The notes: generated by a model not told the origin, from the letters alone. 5,646 bases of DNA from Streptosporangiaceae bacterium (GCA_030040415.1 JASHTT010000453.1:1-5646); one strand, 5' to 3'. Counted from the stretch's first letter, positions 1 through 5,646 are shown. A program made the numbers and translations.

Positions 1-21
1 GCGGGAACGGCTGATTACGGA

Positions 22-360
22 CTAAGCGGTACTGCGCGGCCGTGGCACAGTCACGCCGGCCAGCGGGATCGCGGCTTTGATCCAATGCGCGGTGCCCGCT
101 CTGAGCTGCGCGTCGTGCTCGCCGCACAGCCGCGCGACGAATGTCCTGCCCCGGTGCGTTATCTCCCAGGTCATCACACCCAGCACCGTGCACGGCACGT
201 GCCAGCTGGTCACCGACATCACGTCAGGGGAGATGATCTTCCTGCCTGCCGCGCACATGCCGGTGAACTCCGCGCACCGGGCACAGTACCCGAGGCGAGC
301 CGCCGTCTCGTCCCCGATTGGTAAGCCGCAGTCAGGGCACGCCATAAATCTGCGCGACAT
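22..360 (-). CDS. Small cysteine-rich zinc-ribbon-like protein of unknown function
   Basis: A 112-residue protein that I cannot assign to a named family. It opens with CPDCG (Cys8, Cys11) followed by YCARC (Cys26, Cys29), a spacing typical of a zinc-binding ribbon. Further cysteines lie at about residues 36, 57 and 79, and the last sits in the string LCGEHDAQL, which could add Cys/His ligands. There is no signal peptide or membrane segment, so it is probably cytosolic. The ATG start at 360 is supported by a purine-rich ribosome binding site (GGAGGGGGG, 374-366) five to nine bases upstream. Paired Cys motifs, a good ribosome site and a start right after an AT-rich patch argue for a real gene, although longer open frames overlap it on the other strand. 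It lies 71 bp after the glycosyltransferase pair and is probably a separate unit. DNA, RNA or protein binding are all possible, and no function is assigned. Confidence 0.7.
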   Translation of the reverse strand: MSRRFMACPDCGLPIGDETAARLGYCARCAEFTGMCAAGRKIISPDVMSVTSWHVPCTVLGVMTWEITHRGRTFVARLCGEHDAQLRAGTAHWIKAAIPLAGVTVPRPRSTA

Positions 361-365
361 CGTTT

Positions 366-392
366 CCCCCCTCCGCCGCGCGAGCGATCATA
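366..392 (-). promoter_or_regulatory. Candidate -10 box and strong ribosome binding site for the zinc-ribbon gene
   Basis: On the minus strand TATGAT (392-387) matches five of six positions of the TATAAT -10 consensus and sits in a locally AT-rich patch, which is unusual here. I found no convincing -35 hexamer 16-18 bp upstream, so the promoter call is weak. The following GGAGGGGGG (374-366) is a clear Shine-Dalgarno sequence for the ATG at 360. If the -10 is real the leader would be only about 20 nt. Confidence 0.35.
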
Positions 393-400
393 CAAATCTA

Positions 401-414
401 CCGGGCCAGCCCGG
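401..414 (-). terminator. GC hairpin after the glycosyltransferase pair, possible terminator
   Basis: The 14-bp stretch is a perfect 6-bp inverted repeat (CCGGGC, two-base centre, GCCCGG). It starts 18 bp after the stop codon of the second glycosyltransferase gene. On the transcribed strand it is followed by TAGATTTGTAT, which is only moderately U-rich, so it is at best a weak intrinsic terminator. It would separate the membrane-protein unit from the small zinc-ribbon gene. Confidence 0.35.
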
Positions 415-431
415 CGCGCGCATCATCTAAA

Positions 432-1943
432 TCATGCAGCAGAGTATGTAGAACGGCGCTTAGCGAGAAGCAGGCGGGTAAAGGCAGCCATTCCGAGCAC
501 CCCGCCCGGCACCAGGGTGACGAGTGCCGGCAATTGGTAGCGCCAGGAAAACACGAACGCGTCCGAGACCAGCAGCAAGCAGACCGCGGATCCGAAGCAC
601 AGCAAGCAGGCCAGCGCGAGCTCGCGGGTGCGGGGGTCGAGGCGTCGGCGCACCAGCGCGAGGATCGAGCCGAACGCTCCGGTGAGCGTGAACAGCGCCA
701 GCAGAGGGCCGGGCGTGTAGCCGCCACGGACCTGGTAGTAGTGCAGGAAGTCAGCCACCGGTCGCCACACCGTCGGCCGCCCGCCGCCGAACTGCCGGAG
801 AATGGCGGCGATCTCGGGCTTGGTGGCGTGCGGACTGAGGTAGGGGAACGTCGTCGCGAACTGCCAGCGGGTAATCGGTGGATCGCCGGGCGCCGTCTGC
901 CGGTACACGGCGTAGAGCTTCAGCACGTCCGCGCCGTATGCCCGCAGGACACGCAGCGGCTGCTGGGACAGCACTGCCTTGGTGAACCCGGTCACCGCGG
1001 AGTCCACCTCAGCCCGGGGCAGGTCGCGGTAGTAGGCCTGCACCGGCGAGGCCGAGTTGAACGAGAGCCAGTCGTCTCCGTGCGCCTGCTCAGCCTTGGT
1101 CGGGCAGATATTGCGCTCGATGGGCGGCAGCTTGATCGTGGCGCAGTCGACGGCGGCAGCGGTCCTGCCATAGAACGACGTCTCGCCCTGGTGGGACAGG
1201 GCGAACTGACCGGTGATCAGGAAAGAGCCCGCGCAGTAGGCGAGGATAGGCAGGGCGCACGCGCCGACCAGGGCCGCGGCCTTGCCGACGGCCTGCCGCC
1301 AGCCGCCGCCGGCCGCCAGCAGGTAGACGGCCGCGGGCAGGATCAGCGCCTCGCCGACCTGTGCGACCACGGCCGATGTCCCGATCACCAGGCCGCCGGC
1401 GATCACGGCCCGCCAGCTAGTGCGCGGGTTCCAGAGCAGGATGGCGAGCCCGGCCACGATCAGCGCCTCGAACCAGGTGGTCGTCATGATCGTTTGCTCT
1501 TGTTGCAGCTGGTAAGCATCGAGCAGGATCGGCGCGATCGCCAGCGCGGCCAGCCAGCGCGACACCCCACGGCGCATCAGCAGGACGTAGATGACGACAG
1601 CCATCGCCAGGCCGAGGAGGTGCTGGATGGCGACGACGGTATTGAAATTCGCCACGAAAAGGATCGCCCGGAGCGGTGCCTTGTACCCCTCGGGGTCGTT
1701 GCCCTCCGAATTGTAGATGTACTTGACCGAGTCGATGTAGAACAGCGCTGGCCGGTAGGCGAACTGGGCAAGTACCCGGAGCAGCAGGCCGGCGGTCAGC
1801 AGGATGGCGGCCAGCCAGTGCCGTCGGACTAGCTGTGCCGCTGAGCCCGCGCGCGAGGCCGCGGGACTGGCCGCGGACCGGTCCGCCCTGCGGGTGACAG
1901 CCGTTCGGGCTGTGCCGTTCCCCGCAATGTTGGTCCTAGACAC
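432..1943 (-). CDS. Polytopic membrane glycosyltransferase, GT-C fold (GT39/ArnT-like)
   Basis: A 503-residue integral membrane protein with a basic, Ala/Arg-rich cytoplasmic N-terminus (1-40). Hydrophobic segments lie near 42-60, 104-122, 130-142, 158-170, 178-192, 197-212, 222-243, 411-430, 442-462 and 468-490. The Asp in FYIDSVKY (Asp71), just after the first membrane segment, is where GT-C enzymes using polyprenyl-phosphate sugars carry their catalytic acid. The large loop at about 244-408 is probably extracytoplasmic and holds two cysteines (267, 280) that could form a disulfide. The C-terminal FSWRYQLPALV recalls the RY-x-LPA segment of many actinobacterial members. Its role is inferred to be sugar transfer from a lipid carrier to an envelope acceptor; donor and acceptor are unknown. 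The GTG start at 1943 overlaps the stop of the upstream gene in GTGTCTAG, with only a weak ribosome site, so coupled translation is likely. Membrane glycosyltransferase is a confident call; the subfamily is not. Confidence 0.87.
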   Translation of the reverse strand: MSRTNIAGNGTARTAVTRRADRSAASPAASRAGSAAQLVRRHWLAAILLTAGLLLRVLAQFAYRPALFYIDSVKYIYNSEGNDPEGYKAPLRAILFVANFNTVVAIQHLLGLAMAVVIYVLLMRRGVSRWLAALAIAPILLDAYQLQQEQTIMTTTWFEALIVAGLAILLWNPRTSWRAVIAGGLVIGTSAVVAQVGEALILPAAVYLLAAGGGWRQAVGKAAALVGACALPILAYCAGSFLITGQFALSHQGETSFYGRTAAAVDCATIKLPPIERNICPTKAEQAHGDDWLSFNSASPVQAYYRDLPRAEVDSAVTGFTKAVLSQQPLRVLRAYGADVLKLYAVYRQTAPGDPPITRWQFATTFPYLSPHATKPEIAAILRQFGGGRPTVWRPVADFLHYYQVRGGYTPGPLLALFTLTGAFGSILALVRRRLDPRTRELALACLLCFGSAVCLLLVSDAFVFSWRYQLPALVTLVPGGVLGMAAFTRLLLAKRRSTYSAA

Positions 1944-3612
1944 GGCCTGGCGGCACCCATCCGCCGCTGGAGTGCCACAGCGCGAGCACTACTGTCACGA
2001 TCGCCAGCCACCGGGTCATCCGGTTGCGCGGCACCTGCGTGAGGCAAACCCAGGGCAGCGCCGTATACCAGGCGAACATCCACGGGGCGACCACTATCCA
2101 GGCGTAGGTCAGCGCGAACGGCGCCACCACCTCACGCGGCTGGTCGGCGGAGATCCGCTGGTAGACGAGCCAGGCGACGACGAACATCGCGATCAGCCAG
2201 ATGACGCTGATGTACGGGGCCAGGTCGGCCTTGGTGTAGCCGAGGTGCAGACCGAAGAGCTGGACGAACCAGAGCGGCGAGGGCAGGGTGACCCACTGCG
2301 ACCCGCCGAACATCGGTTTCAGCGCCCCAACGCCGTAGAAGCTGAACTCCAGCGCGGTCGTGGCGAGGGCGACGAGCGTGATACGGGCGAGCCTCGCCCA
2401 CTCGCGGCGCATCAGCAACGGCCAGGCGAGCCCGATCGCGACTAGCGCCATGCTGATCTTTATCCCGAACCCGATGCCGATCAGCAGCCCGACGAGCAGG
2501 TCGCCGCGCACGCCGCGCATTCGGCGGGACACCTGGATCGCGCCGATCGCCGCGGCCGCGACGAGCGTGTCGAAGTGGCCACCGCCGACCAGTTCCAGGA
2601 TCAGCACGGGGTTCGCGGTCCAGAACAGCGTGGCGCGGACCGGGTCGTCGGAGGTCTTGAGCAGGAACACGCCGACGCCGAGGAAGACGAGCCCGTTGAT
2701 GATCATCAGGGCCCAGATCGTGTGCTCGACGCTCGCCCCGCCGAGCCAGGCTGCCAGGGTCTGCAGCCACGTGGCGACCGGCCCGTACACCGACGGCTGG
2801 TGCTTCCACTGATAGCCGATGACGCTGAGGTACGTGGCGGTCTTGCTGTGCGCCGGGTTCAGGATCCCGAGGCCCAGGGCGCTGCTGGAGTAGGGGTTGT
2901 AGCCGAGCGAGGCTATCCGGCCGTAGGCGGCGTAGCTGGCAGTGTCCGACGAGCCGATCGGGGTCAGGCAGACCATGATCGCGACGATGCCGGTGCTGAC
3001 CAGCAGCAGCTTGCGGGGATCGGGCCGCCAGCCCTGGCTGTGTGCCCAGAGCATCCCGGCGAGGCCAAGGCAGGCGAGGATGTCGCCCGAGTACAGCATC
3101 GCCGCGGCGATGATGTCGTGCATGCCAGCCGTGGCGTGGGCGGGCAGGTTAAACAGCTTGGGCAGGTAATAGGAGAGCGGCAGCCTGAGTTGCAGTGTCT
3201 CGGCGTCCGGCGCGAGCGCGCCGACCAGCATGCCGAGCAGCAGCCCGAGCCCGGAAACGGAGACCGCTACCTTCGGGTTCGACAGCCTGCTCCAGGCAAG
3301 CTTGCGGATCACGTAGCTCATGAGCCGCTCGACGGGACCGGTCGGCTCGACTACTCCGGTGCCGCTGGCCGGCTGGACGGTACCGTGGTCCGGCGGCGCG
3401 AAGCCGGTGGCCTGCTGCGCCGCGCCGACTGTCCGCGTCACGGCCCCGTTCGCGCCGTTCGCCCCGTTCGCGCCGTTCGGCTGCCGGGGATCGTCGGAGT
3501 CAGCCAGGAGGACCGCGGGATCACGGTCGTCCGCGCGGCCCCCGGCGGCAGGAACGCCAGCCCGCCCGGCTGACCCAGACGGGTCTGCCGAGTTGGTGGG
3601 CACGCGCGTCAC
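1936..3612 (-). CDS. MptB-like polyprenol-phosphomannose-dependent alpha-1,6-mannosyltransferase
   Basis: A 558-residue GT-C membrane protein. Residues 1-105 are hydrophilic and low in complexity (Ala/Gly/Asp/Pro, with four NGA units at 46-57), probably a disordered cytoplasmic tail. Membrane segments follow near 115-134, 166-188, 201-218, 298-318, 327-343, 371-398, 407-426, 466-483, 497-516 and 530-546. Family-like motifs are SSDTASYAAYGR (Asp223, candidate catalytic acid), GYNPY (237-241), VYGPVATWL (275-283), NPVLILELVGGGHFD (334-348) and WYTALPW (515-521). As I recall the family, the HFD would normally read HND. MptA/MptB enzymes extend alpha-1,6-mannan cores of lipomannan-type glycans from decaprenyl-phosphomannose outside the membrane; in a non-mycobacterium the acceptor may differ. 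The GTG start at 3612 follows GGAGGT by 9 nt. An internal ATG at 3321 would remove the tail but has a poorer ribosome site. It leads a two-gene unit with the next membrane protein. Confidence 0.9.
   Translation of the reverse strand: MTRVPTNSADPSGSAGRAGVPAAGGRADDRDPAVLLADSDDPRQPNGANGANGANGAVTRTVGAAQQATGFAPPDHGTVQPASGTGVVEPTGPVERLMSYVIRKLAWSRLSNPKVAVSVSGLGLLLGMLVGALAPDAETLQLRLPLSYYLPKLFNLPAHATAGMHDIIAAAMLYSGDILACLGLAGMLWAHSQGWRPDPRKLLLVSTGIVAIMVCLTPIGSSDTASYAAYGRIASLGYNPYSSSALGLGILNPAHSKTATYLSVIGYQWKHQPSVYGPVATWLQTLAAWLGGASVEHTIWALMIINGLVFLGVGVFLLKTSDDPVRATLFWTANPVLILELVGGGHFDTLVAAAAIGAIQVSRRMRGVRGDLLVGLLIGIGFGIKISMALVAIGLAWPLLMRREWARLARITLVALATTALEFSFYGVGALKPMFGGSQWVTLPSPLWFVQLFGLHLGYTKADLAPYISVIWLIAMFVVAWLVYQRISADQPREVVAPFALTYAWIVVAPWMFAWYTALPWVCLTQVPRNRMTRWLAIVTVVLALWHSSGGWVPPGRV
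3442..3477 (-). repeat. Four 9-bp tandem repeats encoding Asn-Gly-Ala
   Basis: Four head-to-tail 9-bp units, read on the plus strand as ggccccgtt, cgcgccgtt, cgccccgtt and cgcgccgtt. On the coding strand each gives Asn-Gly-Ala at residues 46-57 of the MptB-like protein. Units alternate at the third base of the Gly codon, suggesting an 18-bp duplication of a 9-bp pair. The repeat keeps frame and lies in the predicted disordered tail, so changes in copy number should be tolerated. Confidence 0.9.
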
Positions 3613-3621
3613 CTGGGCCTT

Positions 3622-3627
3622 ACCTCC
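3622..3627 (-). promoter_or_regulatory. Ribosome binding site fixing the GTG start of the MptB-like gene
   Basis: GGAGGT on the minus strand, nine bases before the GTG at 3612, is the best Shine-Dalgarno match near any possible start of this gene. It favours the long form with the low-complexity tail over the internal ATG at 3321. Confidence 0.75.
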
Positions 3628-3704
3628 ATTAGCGGACCTGAGTACTTGGCCACGGTCGCCGCAGATATCGCCGCGTCGCCCGGTTCCGGGCTTCCGATCT
3701 CTTT

Positions 3705-3732
3705 ATTATGGTCGGCTGATCCTGGGTGCCAG
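3705..3732 (-). promoter_or_regulatory. Candidate sigma-70-type promoter for the glycosyltransferase pair
   Basis: On the minus strand CTGGCA (3732-3727, four of six to TTGACA) and CATAAT (3710-3705, five of six to TATAAT) are separated by 16 bp. Transcription would begin near 3698, giving a leader of about 86 nt before the GTG at 3612. The leader would contain a short CCCGG/CCGGG inverted repeat at 3679-3690. The hexamers and spacing are reasonable, but this rests on consensus matching alone. Confidence 0.4.
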
Positions 3733-3793
3733 GCCTTCGGCCCCAGCGTAGGTGCAGCCAGTAAGCGCGCACGCCAGTTCGGCTGAATCCTGC

Positions 3794-3853
3794 CTACGAG
3801 GTTGATCTACGAGCACTGAGCAAGATCATGTGACTCGTAGTTAACTATCGTAG
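3794..3853. repeat. Symmetric four-half-site inverted repeat, candidate operator
   Basis: The heptamer CTACGAG occurs at 3794-3800 and 3807-3813. Its inverse occurs at 3834-3840 (CTCGTAG, exact) and 3847-3853 (ATCGTAG, one mismatch). Both direct and inverted pairs have a 13-bp period, and the inner and outer pairs share one centre of symmetry at 3823.5, so the whole 60 bp is one dyad with paired arms. The right arm also contains the perfect 10-bp palindrome TAGTTAACTA (3838-3847). The block is AT-richer than its surroundings, lies 62 bp upstream of the candidate -35 of the glycosyltransferase unit and 45 bp downstream of the sigma gene stop. This looks most like a binding site for a dimeric or tetrameric regulator. 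As RNA it could form an imperfect stem in the 3' end of the sigma transcript, but no U-tract follows, so it is not an obvious intrinsic terminator. Confidence 0.65.
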
Positions 3854-3869
3854 CAGATTGTCATAAGAG

Positions 3870-3894
3870 GGGCGTCACGTGGCGGTCTGCGCCC
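3870..3894 (-). terminator. Possible terminator directly after the sigma factor gene
   Basis: On the transcribed strand GGGCG (3894-3890) and CGCCC (3874-3870) can pair around a 15-base loop that includes CACGTG, starting three bases after the TGA stop. It is followed by CTCTTATG, a short and imperfect U-rich stretch. The 5-bp stem and large loop make this a weak candidate, but its place at the gene end is suitable. Confidence 0.3.
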
Positions 3895-3897
3895 GGG

Positions 3898-4971
3898 TCA
3901 GGCCGCTGTGGCCGGCAGGCCGAACAGGGAGAACAGCTCCGCCCCGGTCAGGTCGCGGCAGGACGGCGGACTGCCGAACATGTCCGGCGTCATGAACGCG
4001 GTGATCGCGGAGATCTTGCTGTCGGTCATGGTGAGCACGTCGATCACGGCGGCGTAGAAGCCGCGCTCCGGGTCGTACAGATAGCAGGCCACCGCAGCCT
4101 GGCCGTTGCATCGGACAGGCACGTGCCGCCACTGCTCGGTCAGCGGCCATCGGATCAGGAATTCCCTGATCCGGTCGAGCCCGGAGAACCACGTGGGAAC
4201 CGGCGGCATGGACCAAGTGGCATCCTCGGTGAGCATGCCGATCAGCGTTTCGGCGTCGCCGCGCTCGAGCGCGTCCGCGTAGCGCTGCACGGTCGCCCGC
4301 ATCTCATCGTCGCCGAGCCTGCGCAAGGTGGCCTGCTGGCTCTGCGCGGGCAGGCCGCGGGCGATCCGCGCCCGGGCACGCTGCAGGGCGCTTGTCACCG
4401 AGCCTGACGACGTGCCGAGCTGACCTGCGATCTCCGCCGCCGAGAAGCCCAGCACTTCGCGCAGCAGGAACACCGCACGCTGCAACGGGGGCATGCCCTG
4501 CACGGCGACGATGAACGCCAGCTCAACGCTCTCTCGCTGCTCGTAGCGCGCCTCGGGCGAGTAGCTCGCGTCCTGCGGGAGCAGGTTGTCGGGAAAGGGC
4601 CCGAGCCACACCGGGTCGAGCACCGCGTCGCCCAGGCTTGCTCCCGGTCCGGCCGCTGGCCCGAAGTCGACGGGAAGCTCACGCCGGGCCCGGTGCCGGG
4701 TCGCGTCCAGCGCGGCGTTGGTGGCGATGGCGTACAGCCAGGAGCGGACGGAACTGCGGCCCTCGAAGCCCGGCAGGCCGCGCCAGGCCTTGAGCAGGGC
4801 ATCTTGCAGCACGTCCTCGGCGTCGGGCAGCGAGCCCAGCATCCGGTAGCAGTGCGCCCTGAGCCCGGCACGATGGGCCTCGACCAGCTCACCGAAGGCC
4901 CGCTCGTCACCGGCCGCGGCAGCCTGCAGCAGCGAGAGTTCGTCGGCAGCCGTCCGGTCCGTCGTGCTCAC
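3898..4971 (-). CDS. ECF sigma factor with fused C-terminal SnoaL-like domain
   Basis: A 357-residue RNA polymerase sigma factor. Region sigma-2 covers about 26-94 (LQDALLKAWRGLPGFEGRSS then RSWLYAIATNAALDATR, core-binding and -10 recognition). A linker with WLGPFPDNLLP (122-132) leads to sigma-4 at about 143-205 (RESVELAF, LPPLQRAV-like GMPPLQRAVFLLREVLGFSA, then the helix-turn-helix SAAEIAGQLGTSSGSVTSAL). Residues about 222-335 form a SnoaL/NTF2-like domain (YADALERGDAETLIGMLTED, then SMPPVPTWFSG). At 357 residues it is well beyond a two-domain ECF factor and fits the SnoaL-tailed actinobacterial group that includes SigG and the TIGR02960 type. In related SnoaL-tailed factors (ECF41) the tail tunes activity in place of a separate anti-sigma protein, and none is seen here. 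The GTG at 4971 is chosen because the frame upstream runs into the hydrolase gene with non-sigma sequence; its ribosome site is weak (GAGCGG). Probably co-transcribed with that hydrolase, 56 bp upstream. Confidence 0.95.
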   Translation of the reverse strand: MSTTDRTAADELSLLQAAAAGDERAFGELVEAHRAGLRAHCYRMLGSLPDAEDVLQDALLKAWRGLPGFEGRSSVRSWLYAIATNAALDATRHRARRELPVDFGPAAGPGASLGDAVLDPVWLGPFPDNLLPQDASYSPEARYEQRESVELAFIVAVQGMPPLQRAVFLLREVLGFSAAEIAGQLGTSSGSVTSALQRARARIARGLPAQSQQATLRRLGDDEMRATVQRYADALERGDAETLIGMLTEDATWSMPPVPTWFSGLDRIREFLIRWPLTEQWRHVPVRCNGQAAVACYLYDPERGFYAAVIDVLTMTDSKISAITAFMTPDMFGSPPSCRDLTGAELFSLFGLPATAA

Positions 4972-5027
4972 CCGCTCAACGCTAGCGGTCTGCCGGGCCG
5001 GCGGCCGGGGTCGGGCAGAAGCACGCT

Positions 5028-5588
5028 TCAGGGCGCGCCGGCGAAGTCGACTTCCTTGGTCTCCACCGTGCCCGCAGTCCGCCCGGGCGCGCGGTGAGTG
5101 CTCCAGTACAGGTTCGTGTGCGCGATCACCTGATCCGGCGGCGGCGCGCCCCACTGCGTGTGGTCCTCCGTCGTGTGCGCGTCGCTGACCAGTGTCGCGT
5201 CGTAACCCCTGGCCACCGCGCCGTGCAGGGTCGAGCGGATGCACTCATCGCTCTGCGCGCCGACCACTACGAGGCGGCCGACAGCGAGGTCCGACAGGAC
5301 GGCCTCCAGGGTGGTGTCCTCGAAGGCGTCGGCGTAGTTCTTCTGCACGAGCGGCTCGGCCTCGGCCCTGCTCAGCTCGGGGACGATCTGCCAGTCCGCG
5401 CTGCCGTATGCGATGTCCTCGTCGGCGTGCTGCACCCAGACGACCGGGACCGCTTCCTGACGCGCCTTGGCCACGAGGCTGGCGATATTCGCGACGACTG
5501 CGTCGCGCTCGTGGTTACCCCCGACGATCCCCGTCTGCACGTCGATGACCAGGAGTGCGGTGTTCGGCCGGTTGTCGAGTGTGGTCAT
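5028..5588 (-). CDS. Isochorismatase-like cysteine hydrolase
   Basis: A 186-residue cytosolic hydrolase of the usual size for the superfamily (isochorismatase, nicotinamidase, N-carbamoylsarcosine amidase, streptothricin hydrolase). The catalytic triad is visible: Asp16 in ALLVIDVQTG, Lys83 in VQKNYADAF and the nucleophile Cys116 in GAQSDECIRST, with VVVGAQSD as the cis-peptide loop preceding it. The following ARGYDATLVSDAHTTED is a typical conserved strand-loop. These enzymes hydrolyse amide, carbamoyl or enol-ether bonds through a cysteine. The sequence does not show which substrate applies, and the product need not be an isochorismatase. There is no aryl-carrier domain, unlike siderophore isochorismatases. 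The ATG at 5588 has AAGGGAG ten bases upstream. The sigma gene follows after 56 bp on the same strand, suggesting a shared transcript. A GAAGC/GCTTC inverted repeat spans its stop (5018-5029). Confidence 0.93.
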   Translation of the reverse strand: MTTLDNRPNTALLVIDVQTGIVGGNHERDAVVANIASLVAKARQEAVPVVWVQHADEDIAYGSADWQIVPELSRAEAEPLVQKNYADAFEDTTLEAVLSDLAVGRLVVVGAQSDECIRSTLHGAVARGYDATLVSDAHTTEDHTQWGAPPPDQVIAHTNLYWSTHRAPGRTAGTVETKEVDFAGAP

Positions 5589-5598
5589 GGTGGCGGTG

Positions 5599-5605
5599 CT
5601 CCCTT
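5599..5605 (-). promoter_or_regulatory. Ribosome binding site of the cysteine hydrolase gene
   Basis: AAGGGAG on the minus strand, ten bases before the ATG at 5588. Farther upstream (5619-5624) is a TTGACT that resembles a -35 hexamer, but no -10 box follows at a normal distance and the window ends at 5646, so no promoter is called. Confidence 0.6.
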
Positions 5606-5646
5606 GGTCGCGTGCTCTGAGTCAACCACGCCAGACCCGGCTGACG

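Noticed and set aside
534..1832. Long plus-strand open frame of 432 codons opposite the second glycosyltransferase gene
   Set aside because: Its predicted product is rich in Arg, Gly, Gln, Glu, Asp and His with no recognisable fold. It is the antisense shadow expected from GC-rich third positions, and the minus-strand frame encodes a clear membrane protein.
2575..3573. Plus-strand open frame of 332 codons opposite the MptB-like gene
   Set aside because: Low-complexity polar product with no motifs; an antisense shadow of a well-supported minus-strand gene.
3609..3629. Six-codon mini-ORF (ATG at 3629 to TGA at 3609) overlapping the GTG start of the MptB-like gene
   Set aside because: Its ATG adjoins the Shine-Dalgarno sequence of the main gene and it has no ribosome site of its own; most simply a chance arrangement.
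3679..3690. CCCGGAACCGGG on the minus strand, resembling the GGAAC -35 element of ECF promoters
   Set aside because: No CGTT- or CGTC-like -10 element follows at 16-17 bp. The match is explained by a short GC inverted repeat.
3726..3746. GGCC-rich hairpin between the sigma gene and the glycosyltransferase unit
   Set aside because: Only a four-base stem around GAA is consistent and no U-tract follows, so a terminator is not supported; it also overlaps the candidate -35 region.
4972..5244. Ninety-one extra N-terminal codons in frame with the sigma factor gene
   Set aside because: They overlap the coding sequence of the cysteine hydrolase and give an Arg/Gly/His-rich string unlike sigma-2. The GTG at 4971 gives a normal ECF N-terminus.

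Overview
This is a 5.6 kb stretch of very GC-rich DNA. Every gene I accept is on the minus strand, so transcription runs from the right end towards the left. GC-biased third codon positions, frequent GTG starts, an ECF sigma factor with a SnoaL-like tail and a polyprenyl-phosphomannose-type mannosyltransferase all point to an actinomycete (Streptomyces-like or a related order). The sequence alone does not allow a narrower placement.

Layout in transcription order (right to left). (1) 5588-5028: a cysteine hydrolase of the isochorismatase-like superfamily with its D/K/C triad intact. (2) 4971-3898: an ECF sigma factor with a fused C-terminal SnoaL-like domain, 56 bp downstream and probably co-transcribed. 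(3) 3897-3613: a 285-bp intergenic region. It holds a possible terminator, a striking AT-richer inverted repeat with four half-sites, a candidate sigma-70-type promoter and a strong ribosome binding site. (4) 3612-1936 and 1943-432: two multi-pass membrane proteins of the GT-C glycosyltransferase type that overlap by 8 bp. The first resembles MptB-type alpha-1,6-mannosyltransferases and the second resembles lipid-carrier-dependent (GT39/ArnT-like) transferases. (5) 431-361: a short gap with a GC hairpin, a -10-like box and a strong ribosome binding site. (6) 360-22: a small cysteine-rich, zinc-ribbon-like protein of unknown function.

The two GT-C genes look like one translationally coupled unit that would act at the cytoplasmic membrane, moving sugars from polyprenyl-phosphate donors onto an extracytoplasmic acceptor. 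The hydrolase and sigma factor form a separate pair with no recognisable anti-sigma gene next to them, which fits a sigma factor controlled by its own C-terminal domain. I see no mobile element, CRISPR array, tRNA, rRNA or phage signature. The least ordinary non-coding signal is the symmetric four-half-site repeat at 3794-3853, upstream of the glycosyltransferase unit. Overall this is a fairly ordinary chromosomal region with a few points worth checking, and I do not see clear evidence of a new multi-gene system.
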